Source: Aggregatibacter kilianii
GTDB lineage: Bacteria > Pseudomonadota > Gammaproteobacteria > Enterobacterales > Pasteurellaceae
NCBI RefSeq assembly: GCF_003130255.1
Contig: NZ_NRCN01000001.1
Location: 682,001-746,000, forward strand
Direction of reading: 5' to 3'
Length of the DNA: 64,000 nt
Shown: piece after piece, positions 10,865 through 20,492 of the stretch
Numbering within the stretch: the first letter of the stretch is position 1
How the letters are laid out: each line of letters opens with the position of its first letter
The notes under the pieces: generated by a model
Databases searched by the model: none
The model's input: only the letters and a program-made list of their open reading frames with translations
What the model was told of the DNA's origin: nothing
Made by a program: the position numbers and the translations under genes

Positions 10865-12736
10865 ATGGATCACAATCCACAATCTCAATTGAAACTACTC
10901 ATCGCCCAAGGGAAAGAGCAAGGCTATTTAACGTATGCCGAAGTCAATGACAGCCTGCCCGAAGAACTCGTCGATGCCGATCAAATTGAAGATATCATTC
11001 AAATGATCAACGACATGGGGATTCAGGTGTTGGAGACTGCACCGGATGCCGATGATCTGATGCTCAATGAAACGATTACCGATGAAGATGTCGTTGAAGA
11101 AGCAACACAGGTGTTATCCAGCGTTGAGGCCGAGTTAGGCCGTACAACCGACCCTGTGCGCATGTATATGCGTGAGATGGGCAGTGTGGAATTGCTTACC
11201 CGCGAAGGCGAAATTGATATTGCCAAACGTATTGAAGAAGGTATCAATGAAGTACAAAGTGCTGTTGCCGCTTATCCTGAAGCGATCACTTATTTAATTG
11301 AACAATACGAATCAGTAGAAAATGGCGGTGTTCGCTTAGCTGATTTAATTACCGGCTTTGTCGATCCAAACGTATTGAGTGAATCCGATAACACCCATTT
11401 AGATGAAAATTTTGATTCCGACGAAGAAAATGAAGAAGATGTCGGCGAAAATGGGTTAGATGATGAAAGCGAAGATGAAGAAGATGGCGAAGAAAACAGC
11501 AGCGATGATGGCGATAGCGATAACAGCATCGACCCTGAAGTTGCACGCGAAAAATTCACCGCACTTAAAGAACAGCATCAAAAAACCTTGGCAAGCATTG
11601 AAAAACATGGTCGCACATCGAAAAAAACCAAAGATGAAATTCAAGCCTTGTCAGATATTTTCACTCAATTCCGTTTAGTGCCAAAACAGTTTGATATTCT
11701 TGTGCTATCCATGCGCGACATGATGAAACGCGTGCGTGCGCAAGAACGCTTTATTCAGCGAATCGTAGTCGATAATGCAAAAATGCCTAAATCAGGTTTC
11801 CAAAAGAGTTTCATCGGACATGAAACTACCGACACTTGGTTGATTAAAGCCTTGAGCGCCGGCAAAGCATGGTCTGAAAAACTCGTGCAATATGAAAATG
11901 ATTTGCGCCAAGCCATCGCAAATTTAGTGCAAATTGAGCAAGACACTCATCTCACTATTCAGCAAATTAGAGAAATCTGCGAACGTATTGCGCAAGGTGA
12001 GTTAAAAGCACGTCGTGCGAAGAAAGAAATGGTGGAAGCCAACTTGCGTTTGGTGATTTCTATTGCCAAAAAATATACCAACCGAGGATTGCAATTCCTA
12101 GATTTAATTCAAGAAGGCAATATCGGCTTAATGAAAGCGGTAGATAAATTTGAATACCGTCGCGGTTACAAATTCTCCACTTATGCCACTTGGTGGATTC
12201 GTCAGGCGATTACCCGCTCCATTGCGGATCAAGCGCGGACAATTCGTATCCCGGTACACATGATTGAAACGATTAACAAGCTAAATCGTATTTCCCGCCA
12301 AATGTTACAAGAAATGGGACGTGAAGCTTCACCGGAAGAATTGGCGGAGCGTATGGGTATGCCGGAAGATAAAATCCGTAAAGTACTGAAAATTGCGAAA
12401 GAACCGATTTCTATGGAAACCCCTATCGGAGATGACGATGATTCCCATTTAGGTGATTTCATTGAAGACTCCACCTTAGAGCTTCCGTTAGATTCCGCCA
12501 CTGCACAAAGCTTAAAAGCGGCCACACATGAAGTGTTGGAAGGTTTAACGCCACGTGAAGCAAAAGTGCTTCGTATGCGTTTCGGTATCGACATGAACAC
12601 CGACCATACGTTAGAAGAGGTGGGCAAACAATTTGACGTTACCCGTGAACGTATTCGTCAGATTGAAGCCAAAGCATTACGCAAATTGCGTCATCCAAGC
12701 CGCTCCGAAACATTGCGCAGTTTCTTAGACGAATAG
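10865..12736 (+). CDS. rpoD: RNA polymerase sigma factor RpoD (sigma-70)
   Basis: The 623-residue housekeeping sigma factor. Region 1.1 is at the N-terminus and region 1.2 around [12 protein letters not shown]. Region 2 carries [17 protein letters not shown] and the aromatic [10 protein letters not shown] promoter-melting segment. Region 3 follows, then region 4 with the [16 protein letters not shown] recognition helix. The non-conserved insert holds an unusually acidic, low-complexity stretch of Asp, Glu and Ser at about residues 178-225. The ribosome site AAGGCGG precedes the ATG at 10865. It is the last gene of the macromolecular synthesis operon, with its own terminator after it. Confidence 0.98.
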   Translation: MDHNPQSQLKLLIAQGKEQGYLTYAEVNDSLPEELVDADQIEDIIQMINDMGIQVLETAPDADDLMLNETITDEDVVEEATQVLSSVEAELGRTTDPVRMYMREMGSVELLTREGEIDIAKRIEEGINEVQSAVAAYPEAITYLIEQYESVENGGVRLADLITGFVDPNVLSESDNTHLDENFDSDEENEEDVGENGLDDESEDEEDGEENSSDDGDSDNSIDPEVAREKFTALKEQHQKTLASIEKHGRTSKKTKDEIQALSDIFTQFRLVPKQFDILVLSMRDMMKRVRAQERFIQRIVVDNAKMPKSGFQKSFIGHETTDTWLIKALSAGKAWSEKLVQYENDLRQAIANLVQIEQDTHLTIQQIREICERIAQGELKARRAKKEMVEANLRLVISIAKKYTNRGLQFLDLIQEGNIGLMKAVDKFEYRRGYKFSTYATWWIRQAITRSIADQARTIRIPVHMIETINKLNRISRQMLQEMGREASPEELAERMGMPEDKIRKVLKIAKEPISMETPIGDDDDSHLGDFIEDSTLELPLDSATAQSLKAATHEVLEGLTPREAKVLRMRFGIDMNTDHTLEEVGKQFDVTRERIRQIEAKALRKLRHPSRSETLRSFLDE

Positions 12737-12752
12737 TCGAAGCAAATCTATA

Positions 12753-12790
12753 ACAAAAAGGATAAGCCGTCATGACTTATCCTTTTTTGT
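12753..12790 (+). terminator. Terminator of the rpsU-dnaG-rpoD operon
   Basis: ACAAAAAGGATAAG (12753-12766) pairs with CTTATCCTTTTTTGT (12776-12790), giving a long stem with a T-rich 3' side. Confidence 0.9.
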
Positions 12791-12875
12791 TTAAATAAGA
12801 AATACATAATTATGATGATAACTAGACTTTAGCCTAAGATTTCCCTATAATCTGCACCTCAAATCAATGCTCACC

Positions 12876-12952
12876 GCCCCCATAGCTCAGTCGGTCAGAG
12901 CAGTCGACTCATAATCGATTGGTCACAGGTTCAAGTCCTGTTGGGGGCACCA
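12876..12952 (+). tRNA. tRNA-Ile2 (anticodon CAT, expected to be lysidine-modified)
   Basis: A 77-base cloverleaf with encoded CCA. The acceptor GCCCCCA pairs with TGGGGGC, the D-arm contains AGCTCAGTCGGTCAGAGC, and the T-arm carries GGTTCAAGTCC. The anticodon loop is CTCATAA. The anticodon-stem neighbourhood (GTCGA/TCGAT, then TGGTCAC) resembles E. coli ileX/ileY rather than elongator tRNA-Met, so I call it the AUA-reading isoleucine tRNA whose C34 is modified by TilS. A P4-type integrase gene begins 198 bases downstream, so the 3' end is the probable attachment site of an integrated element. Confidence 0.85.
12930..12952 (+). other. Probable integration site (attL) in the tRNA 3' end
   Basis: P4-family integrases typically recombine at tRNA 3' ends and lie just inside the junction. 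The T-arm and acceptor end of tRNA-Ile2 occupy that place here. I found no direct repeat of this 3' end elsewhere in the window, so the other boundary is lost or outside. This is inference from context. Confidence 0.5.
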
Positions 12953-13150
12953 AAAAACTTATCATAACCCCTCGCAACTCATCAAAAACACCAATAAAAG
13001 CCAGTACTTATAAGACTTTATAGCATTTTACCCTATCGTACTCCCTCGTAAATAATCGCCCTTAACCGCTCTTTTTTGTAACCACGATTGTAACCATGTG
13101 CTAATATCCCTTTTTCGTGGTTACATAAAATTGCTAAATGGTTACCAAAT

Positions 13151-14347
13151 ATGCCTAAAATTACTAAACCTCTAACCAATACCGAAGTAGAAAGATCTAA
13201 GCCAAAAGCCAAAGAATATACCCTTACTGATGGCTACGGATTATTTCTATTAGTCTTGCCTACCGGCGTTAAATCATGGCGTTTTAACTATATCCGCCCA
13301 CTTACTAAAAAACGTACTAAAGTTTCTTTAGGAACTTATCCCGCTTTATCTTTAGCTCAAGCCCGTTCTATTCGTGAAGAATATCGCTCTTTGTTGGCTC
13401 AAGGCATAGACCCACAAGAACATAAAGAACAAGAACAAAAAGCCGCTATTGAGCATATAGAAAATAGTTTGCTATCTGTCGCTAATCGTTGGAAAGCCAA
13501 AAAGGTTCAAAAAGTTGAAGCTGAAACATTAAAAAAAGATTGGCGCCGCATGGAAATCTATTTGTTTCCTTTTATTGGTGATATGCCGATAAATGAAATC
13601 TTGCCAAAAGTTGTTATTGAAGCATTAGAATCACTCTATAACCAAGGCAAGGGCGATACATTAAAGCGCACTATTCGGCTATTGAATGAAGTACTTAATT
13701 TCGCTGTAAACTACGGCCTAATTGCCTTTAATCCTTGCTTACGAATCAATGAAGTATTTAACTTTGGAAAATCCACCAACAACCCGGCAATAACACCAAA
13801 AGAACTACCGGAATTAATAAAAGCCGTGATGTATTCCAGTGCGGCCATTCAAACAAAGTTATTATTCAAATTTCAGTTATTAACCATGGTACGACCTGCT
13901 GAAGCAAGTAACGCTACATGGTCTGAAATTGATTTTAAAAAATCTTTATGGACTATCCCGGCTAACAGAATGAAGAAAAGACATCCTTTTGTAATTCCCC
14001 TTTCTTCCCAAGCTATGGCAATTCTAAACAAAATGAAAAGTATATCTGTGAAAAGCGAATATGTTTTTCAAAGTTGGATTAAGTCTAACCAACCAATGAG
14101 CAGTCAAACAATCAATAAAATGCTAGTCGATTTGGGCTACAAGAATAAACAAACTGCTCATGGATTAAGAACAATCGGACGCACTTATTTAGCCGATCAG
14201 CGTATTGATTATGAAGTGGCTGAAATGTGTATTTCTCATAAGACGGGTACGCAAACAGGCAAGATTTACGATAGGGCTGATTTCCTTGAACAACGCAAGC
14301 CGGTGATGCAACTTTGGGGCGATTATGTGGAACAATGTGAACGTTAA
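13151..14347 (+). CDS. P4-type tyrosine recombinase/integrase
   Basis: A 398-residue integrase with the N-terminal arm-binding DUF4102-like domain. Its signature is DGYGLFLLVLPTGVKSW followed by KVSLGTYPALSLAQAR. A SAM-like core-binding domain (about 105-200) and a catalytic domain follow. Catalytic residues appear intact: Arg in TMVRPAEA (near 248), HGLR (near 337-340), the second His in ISHKTG and the nucleophile Tyr in KIYDRADFLEQR (near 373). It is 198 bases downstream of tRNA-Ile2 on the same strand, the usual geometry for a tRNA-targeting element. No excisionase gene is seen. No uptake signals occur inside, unlike the neighbouring core genes, consistent with acquisition. Confidence 0.93.
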   Translation: MPKITKPLTNTEVERSKPKAKEYTLTDGYGLFLLVLPTGVKSWRFNYIRPLTKKRTKVSLGTYPALSLAQARSIREEYRSLLAQGIDPQEHKEQEQKAAIEHIENSLLSVANRWKAKKVQKVEAETLKKDWRRMEIYLFPFIGDMPINEILPKVVIEALESLYNQGKGDTLKRTIRLLNEVLNFAVNYGLIAFNPCLRINEVFNFGKSTNNPAITPKELPELIKAVMYSSAAIQTKLLFKFQLLTMVRPAEASNATWSEIDFKKSLWTIPANRMKKRHPFVIPLSSQAMAILNKMKSISVKSEYVFQSWIKSNQPMSSQTINKMLVDLGYKNKQTAHGLRTIGRTYLADQRIDYEVAEMCISHKTGTQTGKIYDRADFLEQRKPVMQLWGDYVEQCER

Positions 14348-14478
14348 AAGTGATGTGCGTGGAAAATATTTAAAAACTGCCTTCACTCGTTCACCGATTG
14401 CTTTTCCTTTGTTTTTCAATTGGTTACAAGGTGAAGGGGAAGTCGGTGTTGTTCACCTTGGCATTCACCTTTTTAGGT

Positions 14479-14506
14479 AAAAAAAGCGCGGTTTTTATGC
14501 CGCGCC
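14479..14506 (-). terminator. Terminator after the helicase remnant
   Basis: GCGCGG (14486-14491) pairs with CCGCGC (14500-14505). On the minus strand a T-run follows, just past the stop of the truncated helicase gene. Confidence 0.75.
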
Positions 14507-14511
14507 TTTCA

Positions 14512-15665
14512 CTATCTATTTGATTTTATGTACTCATTATAAAACTCGTCAAAGTCTTTAAAGTGTACGTTAGTGATATATCTTCCTTTTTCCGCACCGG
14601 AAGTAATTCGCCTGCGGGTGTATGGATATTTATTTTTATGTTGTGCCAATCCTTGTCTTAATGATTCGGTAAAGTTATTCAGTGTTAAAGCATTTTGAAT
14701 ATTATTGGCTTCAGTAAATACCAAGTAAGCAGGGTAAAGGTGCGTTCTTGGAAATCCGGTTTTCGTATTGCCAATTCCTAGCCCGTTACTTTCTTGGGAG
14801 GTTAGGAAATAACTACAAAACACCGTTAAATGATCTGAGTTCATTTTTATTTCTAACGCTTCGGCACTTTCCTGTTGTTGAATTAACGCTTTTTTCGCGT
14901 CCAACGGATTTTTAAAAGCCTGAATCAGTTTATAAATAATTCCTCCGGCTTCGGCTTCTATCTTATCCATTAAGTGCGGATCGCGTTTACTTTCCGGCAC
15001 CACCTTATCAAAATGAAAAATCACTCGGCGGCGTTCAATACCTCCGTTTCTTTCTGTGAAGCGTGTCGGCTCATTGTTTACGATTAGCACGATCGCAGGA
15101 ATGATCGCTTTAAACTTGCTTTTATGCTTCGGATCGATATTGACTAAATCCCCCGCACTAATGCTTTTTAGTCCACCACCATCACCGCCATAGCGGGATT
15201 GTTCCGGGCATAGAATGAGCGTTTTATTCACAAAGTTTTCACGGCCATGCGGTTCGTCTAAATCGACTAATCGCCCACTTTCCGTGTTTTGTTCGCCTGC
15301 TAACATTGTGGCAATTTGCGCAAATACCGATTTTCCGCTGCCACCATCGCCGGTTACTTCAAAGAATAATTGCCAGTTGTGGCGATTCGTTAAAATCGCG
15401 TAAAGTGCGCCCAAGATTGCTTGCTTTTTATCTTCCTTGCTATCAGCAACAAAATTCAACCAACTATCAAAGTGCGGTGTATTTTCTTCCTGATTCGTGT
15501 AATCGTGCGGAATAAAAGAGGTTAGCCAGTTTTCCCGACAATGCGGGTAAAATTCCAAGGTCGAACGATTTAATACGCCGTTTTTAAAGGCTAATAGCTC
15601 CTTGGATTGCTCACCCATTTTGGCCGCTTGAATCTTCGCTGCTGAGGCACCATTCTTAACTTCCT
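14512..15665 (-). pseudogene. 5'-truncated phage/plasmid primase-helicase (P4 alpha/D5 type)
   Basis: This is the C-terminal part of a superfamily 3 helicase of phage P4 alpha or D5 type. Counting from the first internal ATG (15618), the Walker A motif GDGGSGKS is at residues 90-97. It is followed by an acidic Walker B region and the sensor segment VNNEPTRF with GGIERRRVIFHF. The first ATG gives 368 residues, but the frame reads on upstream through about 16 further codons (from GluGluValLys) until it hits the end of the TonB-receptor gene. Full-length relatives are about twice as long and have an N-terminal primase domain. That domain is missing, so I read this as a decayed remnant of the element marked by the integrase. 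Confidence 0.8.
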
Positions 15666-18440
15666 CTAAAACTTATAACTCAAGCTAAACACAATGGTTC
15701 GCCCTCTGGCATAGTTATTTAAAATAGACTGTGTTTTTCCGCCATGGCCATCCGTATGGCACAATTCTCCGGCCTCACATGGCTGTGATGGTGCGCTATT
15801 TACGCTACTGTAATAACGTTGTGTTGCCGCATCGTTACCGGCATCCAGCGGATCAATATACTTCTTATCAAACAGATTCTGAATTTCCGTTTTCAAAATC
15901 AAGTTTTCAGTCGGCTCATAGCTAACATATAAATCAAAAATTAACGGTTGTTTTTCAATGGTTTCCGTTTCTTTAATTGCATGATGATGACGTCTTAATG
16001 CATTCTTCTCAAACGTTGTACCATCAATATATTTTTCCTCAATGGAGGCCCGTTTACTTTCACCATAATAACGAACCGCTCCGCCAACCGTTAATTTTCG
16101 GTCAAACCAACGGCTACCAAGTTCAAGGCGACCATAATCTCTTGGTAGAGCTGAAATTCGAGTCAAACCGTAACCTTGTTTTAAAATATCTTCTTTTGAA
16201 GCATTATTCGGACGAGGGCTGGCATCACTATAATTAGTTGGCTGATTGGTTCGTTGATAAGCGTAAGATAGATTCGTAAAGAATCTGCCCATATCATAAT
16301 TTAACTCTAATTCCACACCGCTCTTTTTCACCGTTTTAGCATAATTACGGTGTGCAATGGTAAATTGAAAACCGTTGCTGTCTGCCCAAGTAGGCGCACC
16401 GCCTTGCCACCAGTCGCCCCAAACATTATGAATATAATTTTTAATGTAACTACGATACCCGACGACTTTTATTCCCAACACATCATCATTTTTCCAAATA
16501 CCTTCCTTAAAGGTATTAAAACCTAATTGATAAGTCGAAGCGCGCTCTGGTTTCAAATCGGTATTGACGCCTGCATCAGAGACTTGAGAAAAATACATCT
16601 CTTGAATATTTGGCATGCGGTGCGTTCTGGCATATCCCACGAAAGGCGTAAAGTAGTCATGAAGATGAGCACTGAAAATCGCGGAATGGTTCATTTCTGT
16701 TTTGTGGCCTGCTCTTCTTTCTAAAGGTTCATAAATTTGACAACCGCCGTTAGGATCACAATATTTTTTATAAATTTGAGAATCCTTGCCAAAGGCTTTT
16801 TCAAAATCTTCAGGAGAATTATAGTAACCCGCGTATTCCCCGTTAAATTTATACTTGATCAAATTCACGCTGTAATCCAATCGATAGATATCGCGAGTCA
16901 GTGACGTATCTAAATAAAACGTATGAAATTTTTGTTCGCCGGAAGGGTGCAAAATACTCGATTTTTGTGGCAATAGCCCTTTTGAACCTTTATAACGTCC
17001 TAGGAAATCGTATAAACCGCCCTGCTGTGAAGAACCGTCGTAAAATAAACTAAGCTCTTCAGGGAATCGATTTTTGCTATATTCATTTTTGAAGAAGTTA
17101 AAGCCCAACGTGGTTTTTAAGTCCACTTCTTTCGGCAGAGTAAAAGTATAACTATTGCTTATATCAAAAATATCGGCGGCATTCTTCGTTTCTAAATGTT
17201 TCAATACTTCCCAGCCGGTAAAACGTGAACCTTTAGGATATTTTGATTTACCCACGTTATGCGCCAGCAATACATTCATATCAATATAACCATTATTATT
17301 GAAATTATAGTTCAGTTGATAGTTACGATTTTCAATTTTACGGGTACCGATAGCGTTATCTAGAGCTCGCAATTGCAGATTCAATGCATGACGATCATCG
17401 CCATATTCCAATTTGACCAAATGACTATGAGAGCTTTGACGAACACTGCTTGGATCCAATGGGGCCAAACGATATTGCTCGTTATTGCGCTCAAAAGCCG
17501 CGTTGGTTTCATCAATTTGCTTTTGTAATTCAGGTGAATGTTCCGGATTCTGTAAAATTCTTCTACGTTCCGCGTTACGATAATAACGACAAGGGTAAGC
17601 TTCCGGTTGAGATGGGGTCGGTGCGTTACAAGCCCACATATTTTTATTCATGTCGGGCATCCAGCGCCCTTTGGCTTGATCAAAAACAAACCCAGCCTCA
17701 GTAAATTGTTTATTTTTTTGTTGTTGCAAAAAGTCATCACCGACATCAGCGATTTTCTGACCACCTCCGCCGATTTTATAATCTTGCGACACTTCTCGAC
17801 GGCTATATCCATATAACATACCTACATAACCGCCGTTATCCAACCATTTTCGGGTGGCTGCCATCGCCATATAGTTGGATTTTGTTGCATTAGTTCCGGT
17901 CATCCCTTTGATAATAAAGCCTAGACTCTTATCCCCTGAAATCACATCGTTGACACCCAACGTTCTGAAATTCGCCGAACCGTACAAGGAGTTCACACCG
18001 TTTGCCCCGCTAAAATTCCCCTTCGTTAAATCAATGCCGGCAATAAAATTCGGATCTAATGATGCCCCAAATTGCGAATTCCCTCCGGCTTGCCCGGAGT
18101 CCATCGATGTGGAATAAAATGTTTGTGTAATGCCATCCACCATGGTGTTTGCCCTGCCAAATCCCGTTTCTCCACGAATATTTAACGACAACACACCGGA
18201 GCCTTTATCCTGTTGGGTAAACGCCCCCGGCATACTCCGTACCACGTTATCAATGCTTTGCGTTTCTTTAAAAACGTGCTCCCGCGTGCTTTTTGCTTGC
18301 GCTTCGGTAAATGGTTTTTTCTCGTTGGCAATGATTTTTTCAACCACATCGATTTGGTCTAATTGTTCTTCGGCATAGGCAATATTGATAACATTTAAAA
18401 GACAAAATGTTATCAAGTTCAATTTGATAGATTTCTGCAT
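15666..18440 (-). CDS. TonB-dependent outer-membrane receptor (HI1217-like)
   Basis: A 924-residue outer-membrane receptor. It has a signal peptide ending near AYAEEQ, a TonB-box region (LDQIDVVEK), a plug domain (about 45-170, with NIRGETGFGR and MVDGITQTFY) and a long beta-barrel ending in the C-terminal aromatic SLSYKF. The N-terminus and several barrel blocks match what I recall of H. influenzae HI1217, a haem/transferrin-type receptor of uncertain ligand. Three short cysteine-pair insertions (CNAPTP..C, CDPNGGC, CEAGELC) and a His-rich stretch near 840 sit in probable extracellular loops. A Fur-like operator overlaps its promoter region. Its stop directly abuts the truncated helicase sequence. 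Confidence 0.9.
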   Translation of the reverse strand: MQKSIKLNLITFCLLNVINIAYAEEQLDQIDVVEKIIANEKKPFTEAQAKSTREHVFKETQSIDNVVRSMPGAFTQQDKGSGVLSLNIRGETGFGRANTMVDGITQTFYSTSMDSGQAGGNSQFGASLDPNFIAGIDLTKGNFSGANGVNSLYGSANFRTLGVNDVISGDKSLGFIIKGMTGTNATKSNYMAMAATRKWLDNGGYVGMLYGYSRREVSQDYKIGGGGQKIADVGDDFLQQQKNKQFTEAGFVFDQAKGRWMPDMNKNMWACNAPTPSQPEAYPCRYYRNAERRRILQNPEHSPELQKQIDETNAAFERNNEQYRLAPLDPSSVRQSSHSHLVKLEYGDDRHALNLQLRALDNAIGTRKIENRNYQLNYNFNNNGYIDMNVLLAHNVGKSKYPKGSRFTGWEVLKHLETKNAADIFDISNSYTFTLPKEVDLKTTLGFNFFKNEYSKNRFPEELSLFYDGSSQQGGLYDFLGRYKGSKGLLPQKSSILHPSGEQKFHTFYLDTSLTRDIYRLDYSVNLIKYKFNGEYAGYYNSPEDFEKAFGKDSQIYKKYCDPNGGCQIYEPLERRAGHKTEMNHSAIFSAHLHDYFTPFVGYARTHRMPNIQEMYFSQVSDAGVNTDLKPERASTYQLGFNTFKEGIWKNDDVLGIKVVGYRSYIKNYIHNVWGDWWQGGAPTWADSNGFQFTIAHRNYAKTVKKSGVELELNYDMGRFFTNLSYAYQRTNQPTNYSDASPRPNNASKEDILKQGYGLTRISALPRDYGRLELGSRWFDRKLTVGGAVRYYGESKRASIEEKYIDGTTFEKNALRRHHHAIKETETIEKQPLIFDLYVSYEPTENLILKTEIQNLFDKKYIDPLDAGNDAATQRYYSSVNSAPSQPCEAGELCHTDGHGGKTQSILNNYARGRTIVFSLSYKF

Positions 18441-18475
18441 TTTTTCTCCTCAGGTTCTTCATTATAATTTTATCA

Positions 18476-18494
18476 AATGATAAGCGTTATCATT
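18476..18494 (-). promoter_or_regulatory. Fur box upstream of the TonB-dependent receptor
   Basis: AATGATAA (18476-18483) and TTATCATT (18487-18494) form an 8-bp palindrome around GCG, close to the Fur consensus, 36 bases upstream of the receptor start. This implies repression of the receptor in iron-replete cells. Confidence 0.7.
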
Positions 18495-18697
18495 ATTAAT
18501 CAATTTATGGGCAAATACAACATCATCATATTAAGTTTTTTGCTAAAACGTATTTGCAACAAAATCAAAAAGATAAAAATCTTTGAATGCATAGATGATT
18601 AATAAATACACATATTTATCTATTTAACAAGACATCTTATTTTATTCCAAAAAATAAGTATCGCGCAAACAAAAAATAAAGAAGAGAAAAGACAAAA
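18495..18697. other. AT-rich spacer between glpR and receptor genes
   Basis: About 200 very AT-rich bases between the Fur box and the glpR terminator. Apart from a stretch (ATTATTAATCAATT) that recurs upstream of the receptor at 22200, I see no gene or RNA in it. Confidence 0.5.
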
Positions 18698-18727
18698 AAA
18701 AGTGCGGTGATTTTTCACCGCACTTTT
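18698..18727 (-). terminator. USS-pair terminator of glpR
   Basis: AAAAGTGCGGTGA (18698-18710) and TCACCGCACTTTT (18715-18727) form a perfect 13-bp stem with a TTTT loop. A T-run follows on the minus strand, 33 bases after the glpR stop. Confidence 0.85.
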
Positions 18728-18760
18728 ATGCCGAACATGAAGGGAAAAGGTGTTTAAGAT

Positions 18761-19516
18761 CTAGCAAACCACAAGGTTCACATTCTTATTTTTTAATAAT
18801 TCATCAATACTTGGCGGGACATCCGAGTCGGTGAAGACATATTCCACATCCGTAATAGACCCCAATTTTACCATAGCGCGGCGACTAAATTTGGAATGAT
18901 CGGTCACTAACAACGTATTACGGGAATTATCGATAATGGCACGTTTGACTTGCACTTCATGATAATCATAGTCGAGTAATGTGCCGTCCAAATCAATGGC
19001 ACTGATTCCCAACACCCCGAAATCTAAACGGAATTGCGATAAAAATTCGACAGTTGATTCGCCGATGATGCCCCCATCTCGGCGCAAGGAACCGCTCGCC
19101 ATGGTGATATCAAAGGAATCATTTTGCATAAGAATGTGCGCAGCATTGAGATTGTTGGTAACAATACGTAATCTTTGATGTCCCAATAACGCGAAGGCAA
19201 CTGCCTCGGCGGTGGTGCCGATGTCAATAAACAGCGAAGCACCGTTTGGGATGAGCTGTACAACCTGTTTTGCGATACGATTTTTTTCTTGAGAAAAAAA
19301 GTGTTTGCGATCGTGATAATCGCTATTTTCTGCCGTGGAAGGCGATGCTGCGCCACCGTGGTGACGGCGAATAAAGTTGGTTTCCGCCAGTTCGTTTAAA
19401 TCGCGCCGAATGGTTTGCGGACTCACTCCAAATAAATCAACCAATTCATCTGTACTCAAATAGCCTTTTTGTTTTACTAATTCAACAATTTTCTGATGAC
19501 GAATAGATTGTTTCAT
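18761..19516 (-). CDS. glpR: Glycerol-3-phosphate regulon repressor (DeoR family)
   Basis: A 251-residue DeoR-family repressor. The N-terminal winged helix has LSTDELVDLFGVSPQTIRRD at about residues 19-38. The C-terminal effector domain has IDIGTTAEAVA, FGVLGISAID and the LLVTDHSKF segment. It tracks E. coli GlpR almost block for block, so glycerol-3-phosphate is the likely inducer. The ATG at 19516 is preferred (GAAGGA upstream); the frame extends 23 codons further without similarity. It is downstream of glpG on the same strand, as in the E. coli glpEGR set. A GlpR-like operator lies before glpT at 40.5 kb. Confidence 0.94.
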   Translation of the reverse strand: MKQSIRHQKIVELVKQKGYLSTDELVDLFGVSPQTIRRDLNELAETNFIRRHHGGAASPSTAENSDYHDRKHFFSQEKNRIAKQVVQLIPNGASLFIDIGTTAEAVAFALLGHQRLRIVTNNLNAAHILMQNDSFDITMASGSLRRDGGIIGESTVEFLSQFRLDFGVLGISAIDLDGTLLDYDYHEVQVKRAIIDNSRNTLLVTDHSKFSRRAMVKLGSITDVEYVFTDSDVPPSIDELLKNKNVNLVVC

Positions 19517-19581
19517 AACCACTTTTCCTTCTTTATTAACAAGACTTTTGCTTGCTAATGTAGCGCATTTTATTAATGAAA

Positions 19582-20451
19582 TCACGATTTAACGCGAATT
19601 TTTCGATCCATAAACGCCAGTAACATCCCTACCAATAAACCTGAAATATGGGCGGTATTGCCGATTTGAATGTCTATTAACGGACCGGCAAATCCAAGCA
19701 AAATCCCTACAACCAACATATTGAAGAAACCGTCCGGTAATTCAAAATGGGTTTGTTTATTGACTTTATCCAACACGAACACATAGCCCAGCACGGCATA
19801 GACAACGCCGGATAAACCGAAAAACGCGGGGCCGCTGACAATATTCTGCGCAATGCCGCTTATTACCCCGGAGAACAGATAAATTTGCAGGAGTTTTAAA
19901 GACCCCAATTGGCGCTCGATAGCACCACCAAAAACCCACCACCAAGTCAGATTAAATAGAATATGCATATTGGATAAATGCACCAAAGTATGTGTTAAAT
20001 AACGCCAAATTTCGCCTTCTTGGGTAGTATCTTCGGGGAAATGTGCTGCCAACAAAATCGGCTCGGCAAAACCGAAAAGCATGAGAAGATAAACTACAAC
20101 ACAAAGTGCGGTCACGATGACAGTAATTTTTTGCTGTTGAATATGAGAAAAAACGGAAGCCTTGTTCACATGAGAGGACGTGCGCGCTGTAGATTGAGCC
20201 TGAATGCCACGGGGACCTTGTTGCCACGCGCGGGCGTTTTGTTGTTCCAACCACGCCTGTAAGAAACTTTCTCTTTCCGCCATAATTTCGTCAAAGTGCG
20301 GTGAATTTTCCGGAAGAAAAACATCATAAACCACATTATTTTGTGCATTTTGATTTTCCTGAATCACCAACTCAACTTGGTATTTTTCAGCAACATAATC
20401 ACGAAAATGCTGCGCTAACAACGGGATTTCACTACCAAACAAATGCTGCAT
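19582..20451 (-). CDS. glpG: Rhomboid intramembrane serine protease GlpG
   Basis: A 289-residue rhomboid protease of the inner membrane. A cytoplasmic N-terminal domain (about 1-90) is followed by six probable transmembrane helices. The catalytic dyad is Ser214 in GLSGVVY and His268 in TAHISG, and the conserved H-x-x-x-N (HILFN, about 163-167) supports the oxyanion region. It cleaves membrane proteins within their helices; the physiological substrates are not evident here. It lies 65 bases upstream of glpR. Two uptake signals lie in the coding region. Confidence 0.95.
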   Translation of the reverse strand: MQHLFGSEIPLLAQHFRDYVAEKYQVELVIQENQNAQNNVVYDVFLPENSPHFDEIMAERESFLQAWLEQQNARAWQQGPRGIQAQSTARTSSHVNKASVFSHIQQQKITVIVTALCVVVYLLMLFGFAEPILLAAHFPEDTTQEGEIWRYLTHTLVHLSNMHILFNLTWWWVFGGAIERQLGSLKLLQIYLFSGVISGIAQNIVSGPAFFGLSGVVYAVLGYVFVLDKVNKQTHFELPDGFFNMLVVGILLGFAGPLIDIQIGNTAHISGLLVGMLLAFMDRKIRVKS

Positions 20452-20492
20452 TTGTTATATTCCTTTTCCAAAATTTCATGCACGGAGAAAAA

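Noticed and set aside
11290-11559. Serine-rich minus-strand open frame inside rpoD
   Set aside because: It is the antisense reading of the Asp/Glu repeat in rpoD; no ribosome site and no similarity.
12876-12952. tRNA with anticodon CAT read as elongator tRNA-Met
   Set aside because: The anticodon stem and variable region (GTCGA/TCGAT then TGGTCAC) follow E. coli ileX/ileY, not metT (ATCA..TGAT). A modification-aware tRNA tool would settle it.
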